The notes: generated by a model from the sequence alone, not told the origin. A stretch of DNA of 54,775 nt from an uncultured Lachnospiraceae bacterium (GCA_947245585.1 CAMXPV010000025.1:1-54775); one strand, 5' to 3'; counted from the stretch's first letter, positions 1 through 7,620 are shown. A program made the numbers and translations.

Positions 1-50
1 CATCTTCCGTATCCCGCAATATCATTGATCACCGCTATTTTTTTCTGCAT
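1..50 (-). CDS. pyridoxal/pyridoxamine kinase-like protein, N-terminus only
   Basis: Only the first 16 codons are inside the window; the gene runs off the left edge. The translation starts MQKKIAVINDIAGYGR, which matches the opening of PdxK/PdxY-type kinases of the ribokinase superfamily (usual form V-I-N-D-I-S-G-F/Y-G-R-C-S). These enzymes phosphorylate pyridoxal, pyridoxamine or hydroxymethylpyrimidine. An AAGGAG ribosome binding site lies about 13 bases upstream, a long but usable spacing. The call rests on this one motif, so it is tentative; the substrate cannot be told from 16 residues. Confidence 0.6.
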   Translation of the reverse strand, partial: MQKKIAVINDIAGYGR

Positions 51-128
51 CGGTCCGTCCGCGTCTCCTTTTCATAAGCTCCGTGTCCTGTCTATTTTAG
101 CACCGGCAGCCTGATGAAAGCAAGCGGA

Positions 129-845
129 TTACCCTACAAATTTTATCTCCTTTTTTCCTGTTGCGGCAAATACCCCGCTCCTGCCGTCCAGGCCCGCCCC
201 CGTAAGGGGTGACCTTCCCTCAAGTTCGTCCGCACTGACCACGCCTACAGCCTCGCCGATAGACGGTTCCTCCCCGCCTTGCTCTTCTTTCTCACGTTCG
301 TTCTTCATCAGCTCATCCTGCATCCGGTCGATCTGCTGCATGGCCTCCCTCGCCTGTTTCACCTCCATGATTTTCTTCATAATGGCGGTAACATCATCCG
401 GCGAAAACATATCCAGACATTTCATCAGACTGGTCGTGTCGTTTAAGTCAATCTTTACCGCGCCCACGGAGGTAGACACATAAATCCAATCCGGATTCGC
501 GCTGCCGCCGATCGTAATCAAGTTGCCCTGCATCAAATCCTTCGTTACCGATACATGCACACCGTTATGAATGACATCCCTCGTCACTGACTTCTGTGCC
601 GCCGTAGGCTCATCCATCTGCCGCAGAATAATGGCGATGGAATCACTCGCACCGCACTTCTCTCCCGATGCCGCATATTCGTCAGCGCGCTTTAGCCTTG
701 CGGCAAAACTGTCCGGGTCCACGTCTCCCTCCATTTTTTCCATCTTCCACTTGTTCGCCGATGCCACCTGTCTCTCCAGTATCTTTGCCATGTTGTTGGT
801 GGTACTAAATGTTTTATATCCCATGAAAAGGTCGTTGTTGATCAT
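129..845 (-). CDS. conserved-looking protein of unknown function, third gene of ECF sigma operon
   Basis: About 238 residues, not recognised. The start was placed at the ATG giving MINNDLFMGY because a G-rich stretch (GGGGG, 5 bases away) precedes it; an ATG four codons upstream is the alternative. There is no signal peptide or membrane segment, so it should be cytoplasmic. The middle (about residues 90-145) looks like a folded beta-rich domain; residues 150-190 are a charged, probably helical stretch rich in Lys, Glu and Met; the C-terminal 50 residues are low complexity with Gly, Glu and Ser. It follows the 150-residue gene in the same direction by about 47 bases and is probably co-transcribed with the sigma factor. 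No function is inferred. Confidence 0.6.
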   Translation of the reverse strand: MINNDLFMGYKTFSTTNNMAKILERQVASANKWKMEKMEGDVDPDSFAARLKRADEYAASGEKCGASDSIAIILRQMDEPTAAQKSVTRDVIHNGVHVSVTKDLMQGNLITIGGSANPDWIYVSTSVGAVKIDLNDTTSLMKCLDMFSPDDVTAIMKKIMEVKQAREAMQQIDRMQDELMKNEREKEEQGGEEPSIGEAVGVVSADELEGRSPLTGAGLDGRSGVFAATGKKEIKFVG

Positions 846-892
846 GTTTTCCCCCATTTCCGCGCCATCCGCCGCGCCCTGTCTTTGAGGCG

Positions 893-1345
893 TTACACCT
901 CATTCATCGTCTCCAATGCAAACTGTTCGATCTTCTGATTGGTATTCGCAGATATTTTATTGATTTCTACCTGATATGCCTCCAGTCTGCCGTCATCATA
1001 TTTCGCTTCCACATAGACTTTTGCATCCGCGCTTTCCTCTCTCTTTCCCTTCAGCGTATAGCCCTCCGTCACCGCGATCTTCACATGGTCGCTCTCTTCA
1101 TAGCTCATATGTCTCACCTCCACAGCCTGCATCGCCTCCTGTGTCGCCGCAGCGCTCACCCGAATGCCCGGCTTCATGCCTATTTTTCCCACAGTCACCT
1201 GTGCATCTGCGGCAGCCTGTTTCGCCTCATCCCGGTCTTTTAGATTCTGCAAAAATCTCTTCTGAAAACCTTCCCCGCGTCCGGCGTTTCTATTTTTCTG
1301 ATATGCCTGCGCGTTGCAATTGCCCTGTACCTCCTGTATTCCCAT
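893..1345 (-). CDS. small soluble protein of unknown function, second gene of ECF sigma operon
   Basis: 150 residues, not recognised. It starts 3 bases after the sigma factor stop codon, with a strong AAAGGAGG ribosome binding site lying in the end of the sigma gene, so the two are almost certainly translated from one mRNA. The first 50 residues are polar and rich in Gln, Asn, Arg and Ala (likely disordered). The C-terminal half contains a beta-rich segment around VYVEAKYDDGRLEAYQVEI and an acidic tail. There is no transmembrane helix, so it does not look like a standard membrane anti-sigma factor, although its position is where one is often found. It might be a soluble partner or a target of the sigma factor. 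Confidence 0.65.
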   Translation of the reverse strand: MGIQEVQGNCNAQAYQKNRNAGRGEGFQKRFLQNLKDRDEAKQAAADAQVTVGKIGMKPGIRVSAAATQEAMQAVEVRHMSYEESDHVKIAVTEGYTLKGKREESADAKVYVEAKYDDGRLEAYQVEINKISANTNQKIEQFALETMNEV

Positions 1346-1348
1346 GTT

Positions 1349-1837
1349 TTACGGCCTCCTTTCCGTAAGAAGTTTCTTTACTTCCTCCCTGCCCCTGCGC
1401 AGCCTTGTCTTAACCGTCCCCTCTTTTTCGTTTAGAATCTCCGCGATCTCCCGGATCGAGTAATCCTCATAGTAAAAAAGATAGATCGGATTCCTGTAAT
1501 GTACAGGCAGCTGCAGCACTGCATCCAATGTCCGGTCATCCTTGACCTGATAAGGCAGATAAATATTTTTCGCCGCGTTTTCAAAGGACTCGTTCCATGG
1601 CACTGTCCTCTGATACCAACCGCTCTTTAAAATATCCAGACAAATATGAATGGTCGTCCGTATCAGCCACGCTTTCTCGTGTTCCTTGTTCTGAATCGGC
1701 TTTTCGTCCTTCATATAGCGCAGGAAAGCCTCCTGCACCGCATCCTCAGCGTCCGCCCGGTTCTTCATGTTGGAGAAAGCAATCCGATACAGCATAGCCC
1801 GGTACTCGTCCGCCAGATAGCTCCACTTCTCTTCCAT
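1349..1837 (-). CDS. ECF-type RNA polymerase sigma factor (sigma-70 family)
   Basis: 162 residues, the usual ECF length. Region 2 is seen at about residues 10-75 (ADEYRAMLYRIAFSNMKNRADAEDAVQEAF, with the typical D-A-E-D-A-V-Q-E-A-F element and the AWL.RT..N-like segment as AWLIRTTIHICLDIL). Region 4 is at about 105-158 and ends in a helix-turn-helix (SIREIAEILNEKEGTVKTR). It redirects RNA polymerase to its own promoters. The start ATG follows GAGGGG almost directly. It is first in an operon with two unknown genes, and an ECF-like promoter (1891-1917) lies upstream, suggesting self-activation. No transmembrane anti-sigma factor follows, unlike the other two sigma operons in the window. Confidence 0.9.
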   Translation of the reverse strand: MEEKWSYLADEYRAMLYRIAFSNMKNRADAEDAVQEAFLRYMKDEKPIQNKEHEKAWLIRTTIHICLDILKSGWYQRTVPWNESFENAAKNIYLPYQVKDDRTLDAVLQLPVHYRNPIYLFYYEDYSIREIAEILNEKEGTVKTRLRRGREEVKKLLTERRP

Positions 1838-1890
1838 CCCCTCGCGCTTCCCTCTTTGCTGTCACTTTTTCTTCTGCCTCTATTATACAA

Positions 1891-1917
1891 TACGAATCAA
1901 GTCTTAAAAAAGTTTCA
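1891..1917 (-). promoter_or_regulatory. putative ECF promoter upstream of the first sigma gene
   Basis: Read on the minus strand: TGAAAC (1912-1917), 17 bases, CGTA (1891-1894). This is close to the ECF consensus (AAC in the -35, CGT in the -10) and has the same 17-base spacing as the elements upstream of the other two sigma genes here. A TATAAT-like hexamer just downstream means a housekeeping promoter is also possible. Confidence 0.5.
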
Positions 1918-1924
1918 TTTACGC

Positions 1925-1959
1925 AAAAAAACTCCCCGCTTTTCACGGAGAGTTTTTTG
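1925..1959 (-). terminator. rho-independent terminator after the sigma partner gene
   Basis: Arms 1926-1938 and 1946-1958 pair over 13 bases with one mismatch (AAAAAACTC...GAGTTTTTT outer stem), giving a T-run on the minus strand. It sits 15-50 bases past the stop of the gene at 1975-2760 and separates the two sigma operons. Confidence 0.85.
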
Positions 1960-1974
1960 TGGCACTTATGTCGT

Positions 1975-2760
1975 TTATCTTGTTCCCATAATTTCTTCGG
2001 CCATATCAAACATATCGTCAGCGCCAATGTTCAAATCAAATCCCATGAGGTGGTATTTTACGCCATCCTTCTCCCATGTCACGTCCGAAGCGGTCTGTAT
2101 TTCCACCTCGGCAGTTCCGTAGGAAATCGTAAAATTGTCCTTCTCCAGATTCGCCTGATCCTCATCCGTCAGCTTATAATTTGACGGCACAAACTTATAG
2201 GTCGTCGCATCATAATACAGGGTGATTTCTCCCACCTGCCTTGTGGCCTCCGGCGCACCCTTTCTCACAGGCGTCTCCACCGGTTTTGCCACATCCAGCC
2301 ACACAGTCGGCTCACCGCTCTTCTCATAGATAATGTTGAGATCCTTGTAGGTATAGATGGTATTGCCGTCCGCATCGTTTCCGTTCACATCATCCACGGA
2401 CATTTTCTCAAAGCAGTAGCCGTTGGAAAACTTCTCCACCGAATCCACCGCATATCCCAGTTCTGCCTCCATCTTTTCCATATCACCATAGTTTTTGCAG
2501 ACATCCAGCTTATAGGTGTGGGAAGTCAGCGACACCACACGTCCCGCCGCAAACGCGCCGCCCGACACCAACAGACACCCAATTGCAACACCGATCACTA
2601 ATTTCTTCATGGATAACTTTTTCATATGCCCTGCCTCCTTCTGACTCTCCAGAATCCGTTCGTCGATTCTGTCCTTCAAGTCCCGGGACGCGGTGACGCC
2701 GTCACATTCCAAGGCCAACACATTTTTGATTTTCTCTTCCCAATCTTCTCTCTGTCTCAT
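1975..2760 (-). CDS. membrane-anchored partner (putative anti-sigma factor) of the second ECF sigma factor
   Basis: 261 residues. Topology fits an ECF anti-sigma factor: a cytoplasmic N-terminal segment of about 50 residues, one membrane helix at about residues 52-72 (KKLVIGVAIGCLLVSGGAFAA), then an extracellular domain of about 185 residues rich in beta-strand-forming residues, Asp and Tyr. The start ATG has AAAGGAG 8-9 bases upstream and begins 16 bases after the sigma gene stop. The family name was not recognised; no zinc-binding HxxxCxxC motif is visible, so it is not a classical ZAS-type protein. The role rests on topology and gene pairing. A strong terminator follows. Confidence 0.7.
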   Translation of the reverse strand: MRQREDWEEKIKNVLALECDGVTASRDLKDRIDERILESQKEAGHMKKLSMKKLVIGVAIGCLLVSGGAFAAGRVVSLTSHTYKLDVCKNYGDMEKMEAELGYAVDSVEKFSNGYCFEKMSVDDVNGNDADGNTIYTYKDLNIIYEKSGEPTVWLDVAKPVETPVRKGAPEATRQVGEITLYYDATTYKFVPSNYKLTDEDQANLEKDNFTISYGTAEVEIQTASDVTWEKDGVKYHLMGFDLNIGADDMFDMAEEIMGTR

Positions 2761-2776
2761 ATGCAGGCTCCTTTCC

Positions 2777-3337
2777 TCAGACTAACCCTTCGACCGTCAT
2801 ACCCGAAACATCCGAAAGGCTCCCACGCAGCAGTTTCCGCGCCGTGTGCAGTCTGGACTTCACGGTGCCCTCCATCACGCCTAATATGGCGGCGATCTCT
2901 CTCACCTGATACTCCTGATAATAATAGAGAACCACCACTGTACGCTGTTTGATGGGGAGCGCGCTGACCGCTTCGGCTATTGCCTTTGCTTCCTCCCGCG
3001 CAATCACCTGTTCCATGGAGGAGAAACACTGCCCTCTGTCCGCTTTTTGCATAATTTCCTCATCCGGCAGCTCCCGGTTTTTCTTTTTCCCGCTCTTATA
3101 TGCCGTCCGCACAAGAATCTGCATCATCCACGCCTTAAATCCGCTGTCATTATTAAGCTCCCGACAGTGCAGCCAGACTTTCACGAAAGTGTCCTGAACC
3201 ACATCCTCACTGCCGGAAAAATCCCCTGTGATCAGATATGCCGTATGGAGCGCCATATTCTTGTACTTCTCATAAAGCAGATCAAAAGAAGTCTTATCGC
3301 CCTCTTTCAACTGCCTTACCAAAGCTTCCTCAGTCAA
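2777..3337 (-). CDS. ECF-type RNA polymerase sigma factor
   Basis: 186 residues from a TTG start that gives LTEEALVRQLKEGDK; GGAGGAG lies 6 bases upstream. A longer reading from 3475 exists, but its first 46 codons run back through the likely promoter and part of a terminator, so they were excluded. Region 2 covers about residues 15-80 (FDLLYEKYKNMALHTAYLI, then D-V-V-Q-D-T-F-V-K-V-W); region 4 covers about 120-175, ending in VREIAAILGVMEGTVKSR. It pairs with the membrane protein at 1975-2760. An ECF-like promoter with 17-base spacing lies about 75-100 bases upstream, suggesting self-activation. Confidence 0.9.
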   Translation of the reverse strand: MTEEALVRQLKEGDKTSFDLLYEKYKNMALHTAYLITGDFSGSEDVVQDTFVKVWLHCRELNNDSGFKAWMMQILVRTAYKSGKKKNRELPDEEIMQKADRGQCFSSMEQVIAREEAKAIAEAVSALPIKQRTVVVLYYYQEYQVREIAAILGVMEGTVKSRLHTARKLLRGSLSDVSGMTVEGLV

Positions 3338-3411
3338 AAGTCTCTCCTCCAAGTTCCTGTCTCTGTCTGCGGCATGTTTTATGCTGCCGCTCTTTTCGGT
3401 GCACCTGTATA

Positions 3412-3440
3412 TAAGAGTCCGCAGGGCAAAAAAAGGTTCA
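3412..3440 (-). promoter_or_regulatory. putative ECF promoter upstream of the second sigma gene
   Basis: Minus strand: TGAACC (3435-3440), 17 bases, CTCTTA (3412-3417). Same layout as the element upstream of the plus-strand sigma gene (ACC-17-CTCTAA at 22737-22762) and as the one at 1891-1917. The predicted transcript start, about 3406, leaves a leader of about 70 bases to the TTG start codon. Confidence 0.55.
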
Positions 3441-3473
3441 AAAAAAGTATCTGCATTTTGCAGATACTTTTTC
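3441..3473 (-). terminator. rho-independent terminator after the DUF4190 gene
   Basis: A perfect 14-bp inverted repeat, arms 3442-3455 and 3459-3472 with a 3-base loop (AAAAAGTATCTGCA / TGCAGATACTTTTT), followed by a T-run on the minus strand. It ends the transcript of 3511-4020 and nearly touches the ECF promoter just downstream. Confidence 0.9.
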
Positions 3474-3510
3474 AAATTCCCACTATAACATGCAAAGTCC
3501 TGTATCCGGC

Positions 3511-4020
3511 CTACATAAACAAGGAACCAATAATCACATAAATAAACATGAAATAAAGACTTAAGAGCAGACCGATAATGCCCGTAATCAATCCGGCAAT
3601 TGCCAGACCTTTGCCGTCATACTTCTTGGTCAGCGAAACAATCGCGCAAACCACGCCGGCAATGCTTACGCCCAAATCCACAATGGGAAGCCAGAAGAAT
3701 ACAATACCCATGATACCGCAGATCAGGGCAGCCACCGATACCCCATTGTGATTACTGGGAACGGCATCATATACCACAGCCTTGACCGGCTGACCAAAGT
3801 TCGCCTGATTATACTGCTGCTGCGTTCCGTATGGTGTCTGCGTGTACACGGGCTGTTGCTGCTGTCCATAAGGCTGTTGCTGCTGCACATAAGGCTGGCC
3901 GTTTTGTCCATACGGCTGTCCCTGTGTATACGGTTGGTTATCATAGGGCTGACCCGCATTGTTCACGCCCTGATTTTCATAATTTCCCCCGTTATATCCG
4001 TAGTTCTGATTCTCGTCCAT
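3511..4020 (-). CDS. DUF4190-type small membrane protein with Gln/Tyr/Pro-rich N-terminus
   Basis: 169 residues. Residues 1-80 are low complexity, built from repeats of the type QPYGQ/QPYTQ/QQQPYG, probably disordered and cytoplasmic. Residues 93-169 hold two or three hydrophobic helices with the Gly/Ala/Ile-rich pattern of DUF4190 (VAALICGIMGIVFFW ... GLAIAGLITGIIGLLL). Such proteins are common in Clostridia and have no known reaction. It follows the membrane protein at 4042-4536 by about 20 bases and ends in a strong terminator, so the two form an operon. The runs of Gln are also seen in the DNA as imperfect CAG/CAA tracts. Confidence 0.8.
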   Translation of the reverse strand: MDENQNYGYNGGNYENQGVNNAGQPYDNQPYTQGQPYGQNGQPYVQQQQPYGQQQQPVYTQTPYGTQQQYNQANFGQPVKAVVYDAVPSNHNGVSVAALICGIMGIVFFWLPIVDLGVSIAGVVCAIVSLTKKYDGKGLAIAGLITGIIGLLLSLYFMFIYVIIGSLFM

Positions 4021-4041
4021 CTCGCTTTTCCTCTCTGTTTC

Positions 4042-4536
4042 TTATACCAACCCCAAACCGATTGCCGCAGCGCCAATGCTAGCTAAAATAAAAAGAATCA
4101 CCATAAGAACTAGCCAGACAATCTGAATCGCCATAGCAATGCCGTTTTTCTTCTTCAGGCTTAAATTATAAGTCAGAATAGCCAGGAGCACACTGACCAA
4201 AAGTCCGTACACGCCAAACAAGATCACAGAGAGAACCGCGCCGATTAATACCAATGCATTGAGCCAATTAGGAATATTTCTGATGGGCTCATAGGGTTGC
4301 CCATTGTCAAGATAGGTGCCGTTTACCGCAAGCCGAACCTTGTTTCCCAACACTACCAGATTACACTCCGCTCCCGGAATGCTGATCTGATGATCTGCCA
4401 TCCAGATTACCCAATTCTTTGATTTTACCTTGTATTCATCCCCGTCAACGATACATTTCGCACCAAAGAATCCTTTCTTATAGGAAATCTGATGGTTGTT
4501 ACCCATACTATCTGTTACTGTCCATGCCTTTGCCAT
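4042..4536 (-). CDS. membrane protein of unknown function with N-terminal soluble domain
   Basis: 164 residues from the ATG giving MAKAWTVTDSMG; a strong GGAGGAGAGG ribosome binding site precedes it, so a longer reading (to 4632) was rejected, since it would start inside the promoter. Residues 1-80 look like a small beta-rich domain with Trp residues (VKSKNWVIWMADHQI). Three hydrophobic helices follow at about 88-110, 110-125 and 135-160, with a KKK motif between. The N-terminal domain resembles small ligand- or lipid-binding folds, but no family was recognised. It is co-transcribed with the DUF4190 gene from a good sigma-A promoter. Confidence 0.7.
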   Translation of the reverse strand: MAKAWTVTDSMGNNHQISYKKGFFGAKCIVDGDEYKVKSKNWVIWMADHQISIPGAECNLVVLGNKVRLAVNGTYLDNGQPYEPIRNIPNWLNALVLIGAVLSVILFGVYGLLVSVLLAILTYNLSLKKKNGIAMAIQIVWLVLMVILFILASIGAAAIGLGLV

Positions 4537-4603
4537 TCTTCCTCTCCTCCACACTTGAAAACTTTTTAAGCCAGTCTCATGACTGCCAGTCGATAATGTC
4601 ACT

Positions 4604-4632
4604 ATTTTACAGTATTCTACAGTGTTTTGCAA
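4604..4632 (-). promoter_or_regulatory. sigma-A promoter for the membrane protein/DUF4190 pair
   Basis: Minus strand: TTGCAA (4627-4632), 17-base spacer, TAAAAT (4604-4609). Distance to the start codon at 4536 is about 60 bases. Confidence 0.65.
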
Positions 4633-4696
4633 GTGGAGGAAATGATATTCTCCCTATTTTCCAGTTTTTACCGGGCTATCAGAATATAATTGTGGC

Positions 4697-5374
4697 TTAT
4701 GCATAATCCCTTCTCTCAATTACCTTCACACAGATCAAAATAGACAGCACTATGACAAGAAATGCCGCTCCAAGCGCAATCAGCCCCATAGAAAATATCT
4801 GTTGGGATAAAAACGCCATTCTGTCCGCCGCGTAAGTTTCCTCGCCTATCTTTCCCACAACATGCATGGACAGGAAAAACATAGCCATGCCCGGCGCAAT
4901 TCTCACAAGATTTCCCAGATACTGCCAGTTACCCTTTCCCTCTCCGAACAGATAACAGATCACATACTCCAATGCCACAATAAACAGACCAAGCGCCGTA
5001 TTGCACAGCATGAGCCCCACAACCGTCATATTAACCTCATTGCCAAACAGGAAAAATACGCCCATAACAGCCGCACAGAACAGGACAGCCATACCGATAT
5101 AAGATAAACCGAACAAAAACCGCCCGATCACCCTCTCCGCCACCGTAGCCGGCAGCATCAGAAGAAATCCCGTATTTTTTTTCTGACAGAACCCAAAGGG
5201 CGTTGTGGAAAAAATAGTGCCCATAAAAAGCAGGTAAGAACAGAGAAACAACATCCATACATCTCCCATTGTTTTTCCCGCTAATAATGCCACAATGACA
5301 AACAGAGGCAAAACAATCCGCATCTGCTGCTTCGTCAGCATATAGTCTATCTTCATAAAATTGATCGCTCTCAT
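4697..5374 (-). CDS. ABC-2 type transporter permease of the GntR-regulated operon
   Basis: 225 residues with six predicted membrane helices (for example VLPLFVIVALLAG near the N-terminus, MAVLFCAAVMGVFFLFG in the middle and LGAAFLVIVLSILICVKVI at the end). Start ATG (MRAINFMKID) chosen because AGGAG lies 9 bases away; a TTG two codons upstream is possible. It encodes the membrane half of an ABC exporter with the ATPase at 5400-6260 and ends the operon GntR - ATPase - permease. Family membership is inferred from topology and context. The substrate is unknown; operons of this shape often deal with antimicrobial peptides or membrane stress. Confidence 0.85.
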   Translation of the reverse strand: MRAINFMKIDYMLTKQQMRIVLPLFVIVALLAGKTMGDVWMLFLCSYLLFMGTIFSTTPFGFCQKKNTGFLLMLPATVAERVIGRFLFGLSYIGMAVLFCAAVMGVFFLFGNEVNMTVVGLMLCNTALGLFIVALEYVICYLFGEGKGNWQYLGNLVRIAPGMAMFFLSMHVVGKIGEETYAADRMAFLSQQIFSMGLIALGAAFLVIVLSILICVKVIERRDYA

Positions 5375-5399
5375 TTTCAATCTCTCCTCTCACACAAAT

Positions 5400-6260
5400 T
5401 TAGTTCCCGTTTTCCCTGTTTCTGATAAAATGAATCACAATGTTGTCAATCGTCGGCTTCTCCACAAGAAACGCATTGCCCAGAAGTTCCGCCTTTTCGC
5501 TTGGCAGGATCGCCTCAAATCCGTAGGCGTTCTCCTCCATGCCGATCAGCTCCCTCTTAAGGGCAGGCGGCACCGCACCGCTCTCTCCCTTCACCAGAAG
5601 GAAATTCTCAATCATCTCGTCCTTCGCATCGTGAAGGATCGTCCGTCCGGCGTCAATAAAGTAAATATAGTCTGCAATCTGCTCCAGGTCGCTCAATATG
5701 TGGGTGGAGAAAATCACGCTGCGCTGTCCGTCCATCACATACTCCTGCAACAGTTTTAAGATCTCCGTGCGCATCACCGGATCAAGGCCGTTGGTGGCCT
5801 CATCCAGAACAAGAAGCTTGGTTTCCCTCGAAAGCACCGACGCAAACATTAACATCACCTTCATGCCTCTGGAAAAATCCTTTACCTGCTTTTTCTCCGG
5901 CAGATTCCATTTCCGTAAAAAGGAATTGAATTTTTCCTCGGAAAACGTCGCGTAAAAATCTTTTAACGCGGTGCGGATATTTTTCGCCGTAAAGTTATCC
6001 GGGAAATAGGACTCGTCTCCCACATATCCGATCTGCTCCCGGTAAGCCCGCACATCCTCCTTGCAGGTATGGCCGTCGATGTACACCTCCCCGTCGTTTG
6101 ACTTTAAAATCCCCGTGATCAGGTTCAGCGTGGTGGTTTTTCCCGAGCCATTCGGCCCCACATATCCCATAATGAAACCCTTTGGCAGTGAAAAACTGAT
6201 ATCTTTTAAGTCAAACGTTTTATAATGCTTTGACAAATTTTTTACTTCCAGTAACTCCAT
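5400..6260 (-). CDS. ABC transporter ATP-binding protein
   Basis: 286 residues. Walker A is GPNGSGKT at about residues 35-42, the signature is FSRGMK (a variant of LSGGQ) at about 129-134, Walker B is LLVLDEATNGLDP at about 147-159, and the switch His is in FSTHILSD. After about residue 210 comes a C-terminal regulatory domain typical of single-permease exporters. It energises the permease encoded 25 bases downstream. The variant signature SRGM is usual in YtrB/BcrA-like ATPases. It lies 24 bases after the GntR gene and is presumably repressed with it. Confidence 0.93.
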   Translation of the reverse strand: MELLEVKNLSKHYKTFDLKDISFSLPKGFIMGYVGPNGSGKTTTLNLITGILKSNDGEVYIDGHTCKEDVRAYREQIGYVGDESYFPDNFTAKNIRTALKDFYATFSEEKFNSFLRKWNLPEKKQVKDFSRGMKVMLMFASVLSRETKLLVLDEATNGLDPVMRTEILKLLQEYVMDGQRSVIFSTHILSDLEQIADYIYFIDAGRTILHDAKDEMIENFLLVKGESGAVPPALKRELIGMEENAYGFEAILPSEKAELLGNAFLVEKPTIDNIVIHFIRNRENGN

Positions 6261-6284
6261 ATTTATCCAGTCCTTTCCGAAACG

Positions 6285-6656
6285 CTACGCGTCCCTCAAG
6301 TTTTTAAAAATCGCGTCTAACTCCTCCATGGACATTCCCATGGCCTTCGCCGTCTCGATCGCCGTGGAGAGCCCCTCCTCGATCCGCAGAAGGTACTGTT
6401 CCCGCAAAAGGTTATTATCCGTTGGGAGCACCACACTCCCCTTTCCCTGCATGGTGGCGATAAAGCCCTCCGTCTCCAGTTCGCTGTAGGCGCGGGTGGT
6501 AGTTATCACACTGACTCCAACCTCCTTCGCGAGCTGACGAATGGAAGGAAGGGTCGTTCCCTCCGGAATCCGGCCATTTAATATCTGTTCCTTGAGCTGT
6601 TCCCTGATCTGTGCATAAATCGGCAGCTCCGATTGATTCGATATGATTATCTTCAA
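6285..6656 (-). CDS. GntR family (YtrA subfamily) transcriptional repressor
   Basis: About 123 residues. The winged helix-turn-helix covers residues 10-75 (PIYAQIREQLKEQILNGRI, LPSIRQLAKEVGVSVITTTRAY), followed by the short helical C-terminal arm that marks the YtrA subfamily, with no large effector domain. Start taken as TTG 6 bases after AGGGAGG; a GTG one codon upstream is the alternative. It is first in an operon with an ABC transporter, and a perfect inverted repeat lies over its own promoter, so self-repression with release by a transported compound or cell envelope stress is likely. Confidence 0.92.
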   Translation of the reverse strand: MKIIISNQSELPIYAQIREQLKEQILNGRIPEGTTLPSIRQLAKEVGVSVITTTRAYSELETEGFIATMQGKGSVVLPTDNNLLREQYLLRIEEGLSTAIETAKAMGMSMEELDAIFKNLRDA

Positions 6657-6713
6657 CACTTACCTCCCTTATTCTTGTGCGCTCCCTGTCGTCACAGATC
6701 ACGCCGTCAGTAT

Positions 6714-6743
6714 ATACTGTATATATATCATTATATACAGTAT
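6714..6743. promoter_or_regulatory. GntR operator: 12-bp perfect inverted repeat
   Basis: ATACTGTATATA (6714-6725), a 6-base spacer, TATATACAGTAT (6732-6743). The arms are exact reverse complements. The repeat covers the -10 hexamer and part of the spacer of the promoter below, the expected place for a repressor site. Binding by the adjacent GntR protein is inferred. Confidence 0.8.
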
Positions 6744-6757
6744 GAACAGTTTGTCAA
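6730..6757 (-). promoter_or_regulatory. consensus sigma-A promoter of the GntR-ABC operon
   Basis: Minus strand: TTGACA (6752-6757), 16-base spacer, TATAAT (6730-6735). Both hexamers are perfect, so the promoter should be strong unless repressed. Confidence 0.85.
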
Positions 6758-6769
6758 CACTCTATTTAA

Positions 6770-6800
6770 AAAAAATAAAAAAGCGGGATTTCTCCCGCTG
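6770..6800 (-). terminator. terminator after the Lgt-like gene
   Basis: Arms AGCGGGA (6782-6788) and TCCCGCT (6793-6799), followed on the minus strand by a long T-rich run. It ends the transcript of 6817-7953. Confidence 0.85.
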
Positions 6801-6816
6801 CAAACTAAAAAACACC

Positions 6817-7620
6817 TCATCGCATTGCCCTGACACCTTTTTGCAATCCAATCCATAGGATAATTCCGATGCTGATCCATTGCGATGTGGAAAACCATCC
6901 AAGATGTCCTCTGACAGAATCTCCTCTCAAAAATTCCAGTAAAAAACGAGTACAGGCGTACAGTACCAGATACCTATCAAAAATACCAACATTTTCGTAG
7001 GAGCCTTGCTTTTTTAACAGCCAAAATACAAGCATCCCGAAAATGAGCAAATCGGCAAACGCCTCAAAAGCCTGTACAGGAATCAGAGGGATCCCGTTTG
7101 GCGCATACACGGAATGCGTATAACACACCCCTATCCCCATCTGGGTCTCCCGCCCGTAACAGCACCCGACGAGTGCGCACCCCACTCTGCCAAGCGCGTG
7201 CGCCAACGGCATGGCAGGGGTCAAAATAGAAATCGTTTTGACAAAATCCATCGCAAAGTATCGTGACGCAATTTTTACGGCGAATGCTGCACCTAGCAAT
7301 CCGCCGTAAAAAATAAATCCGCCGCTTATCATACCTCTGAGGTATTGCCCGAAGTTCCCATCACCGCTTCCCAGACTTCGCAGTATATGGGGAAGTTCAA
7401 GCAGAACATAGAGAACCTTCGCCCCGATCACTGCCCCCAACGCCGCCCATACATAGACGTACATATAATCGCCAAAGCTTTCGGATTTCACCCTGGTAAT
7501 CAAAAACAAATACACGATCCCAAGCAAAAATCCTGTCACGCCGCACAGGCCATAAGCGCTTATGCTGTTTAATCCGGTAAGTATTTCCCTCAAGTCAAAA
7601 ACCTCTGCCGCCGCTGTCAC
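6817..7620 (-). CDS. prolipoprotein diacylglyceryl transferase-like membrane protein
   Basis: 267 residues with about seven membrane helices. Lgt-type signatures are seen: GGFIFYGGLLGA (about residue 98), HALGRVGCALVGCCYG (about 140-155, matching the H..GR.GC motif) and RFLLEFLRGD near the C-terminus. Lgt transfers a diacylglyceryl group from phosphatidylglycerol to the lipobox cysteine of prolipoproteins at the membrane. The double-Cys GCCYG form is typical of Lgt paralogues in Clostridia, so this may not be the main Lgt of the cell. Its GTG start directly abuts the stop of the upstream gene; a TTG nine codons in, preceded by AGAGG, is an alternative start. Confidence 0.8.
   Translation of the reverse strand: MTAAAEVFDLREILTGLNSISAYGLCGVTGFLLGIVYLFLITRVKSESFGDYMYVYVWAALGAVIGAKVLYVLLELPHILRSLGSGDGNFGQYLRGMISGGFIFYGGLLGAAFAVKIASRYFAMDFVKTISILTPAMPLAHALGRVGCALVGCCYGRETQMGIGVCYTHSVYAPNGIPLIPVQAFEAFADLLIFGMLVFWLLKKQGSYENVGIFDRYLVLYACTRFLLEFLRGDSVRGHLGWFSTSQWISIGIILWIGLQKGVRAMR

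Noticed and set aside
2757..3029. A 90-codon minus-strand frame overlapping the sigma factor gene
   Set aside because: Entirely overlaps region 4 of the ECF sigma gene in another frame; no motif.
3338..3475. N-terminal extension of the second ECF sigma factor
   Set aside because: The extra 46 codons would begin in the preceding terminator hairpin and run through the ECF promoter; a TTG with an excellent ribosome binding site gives a normal-length sigma factor.
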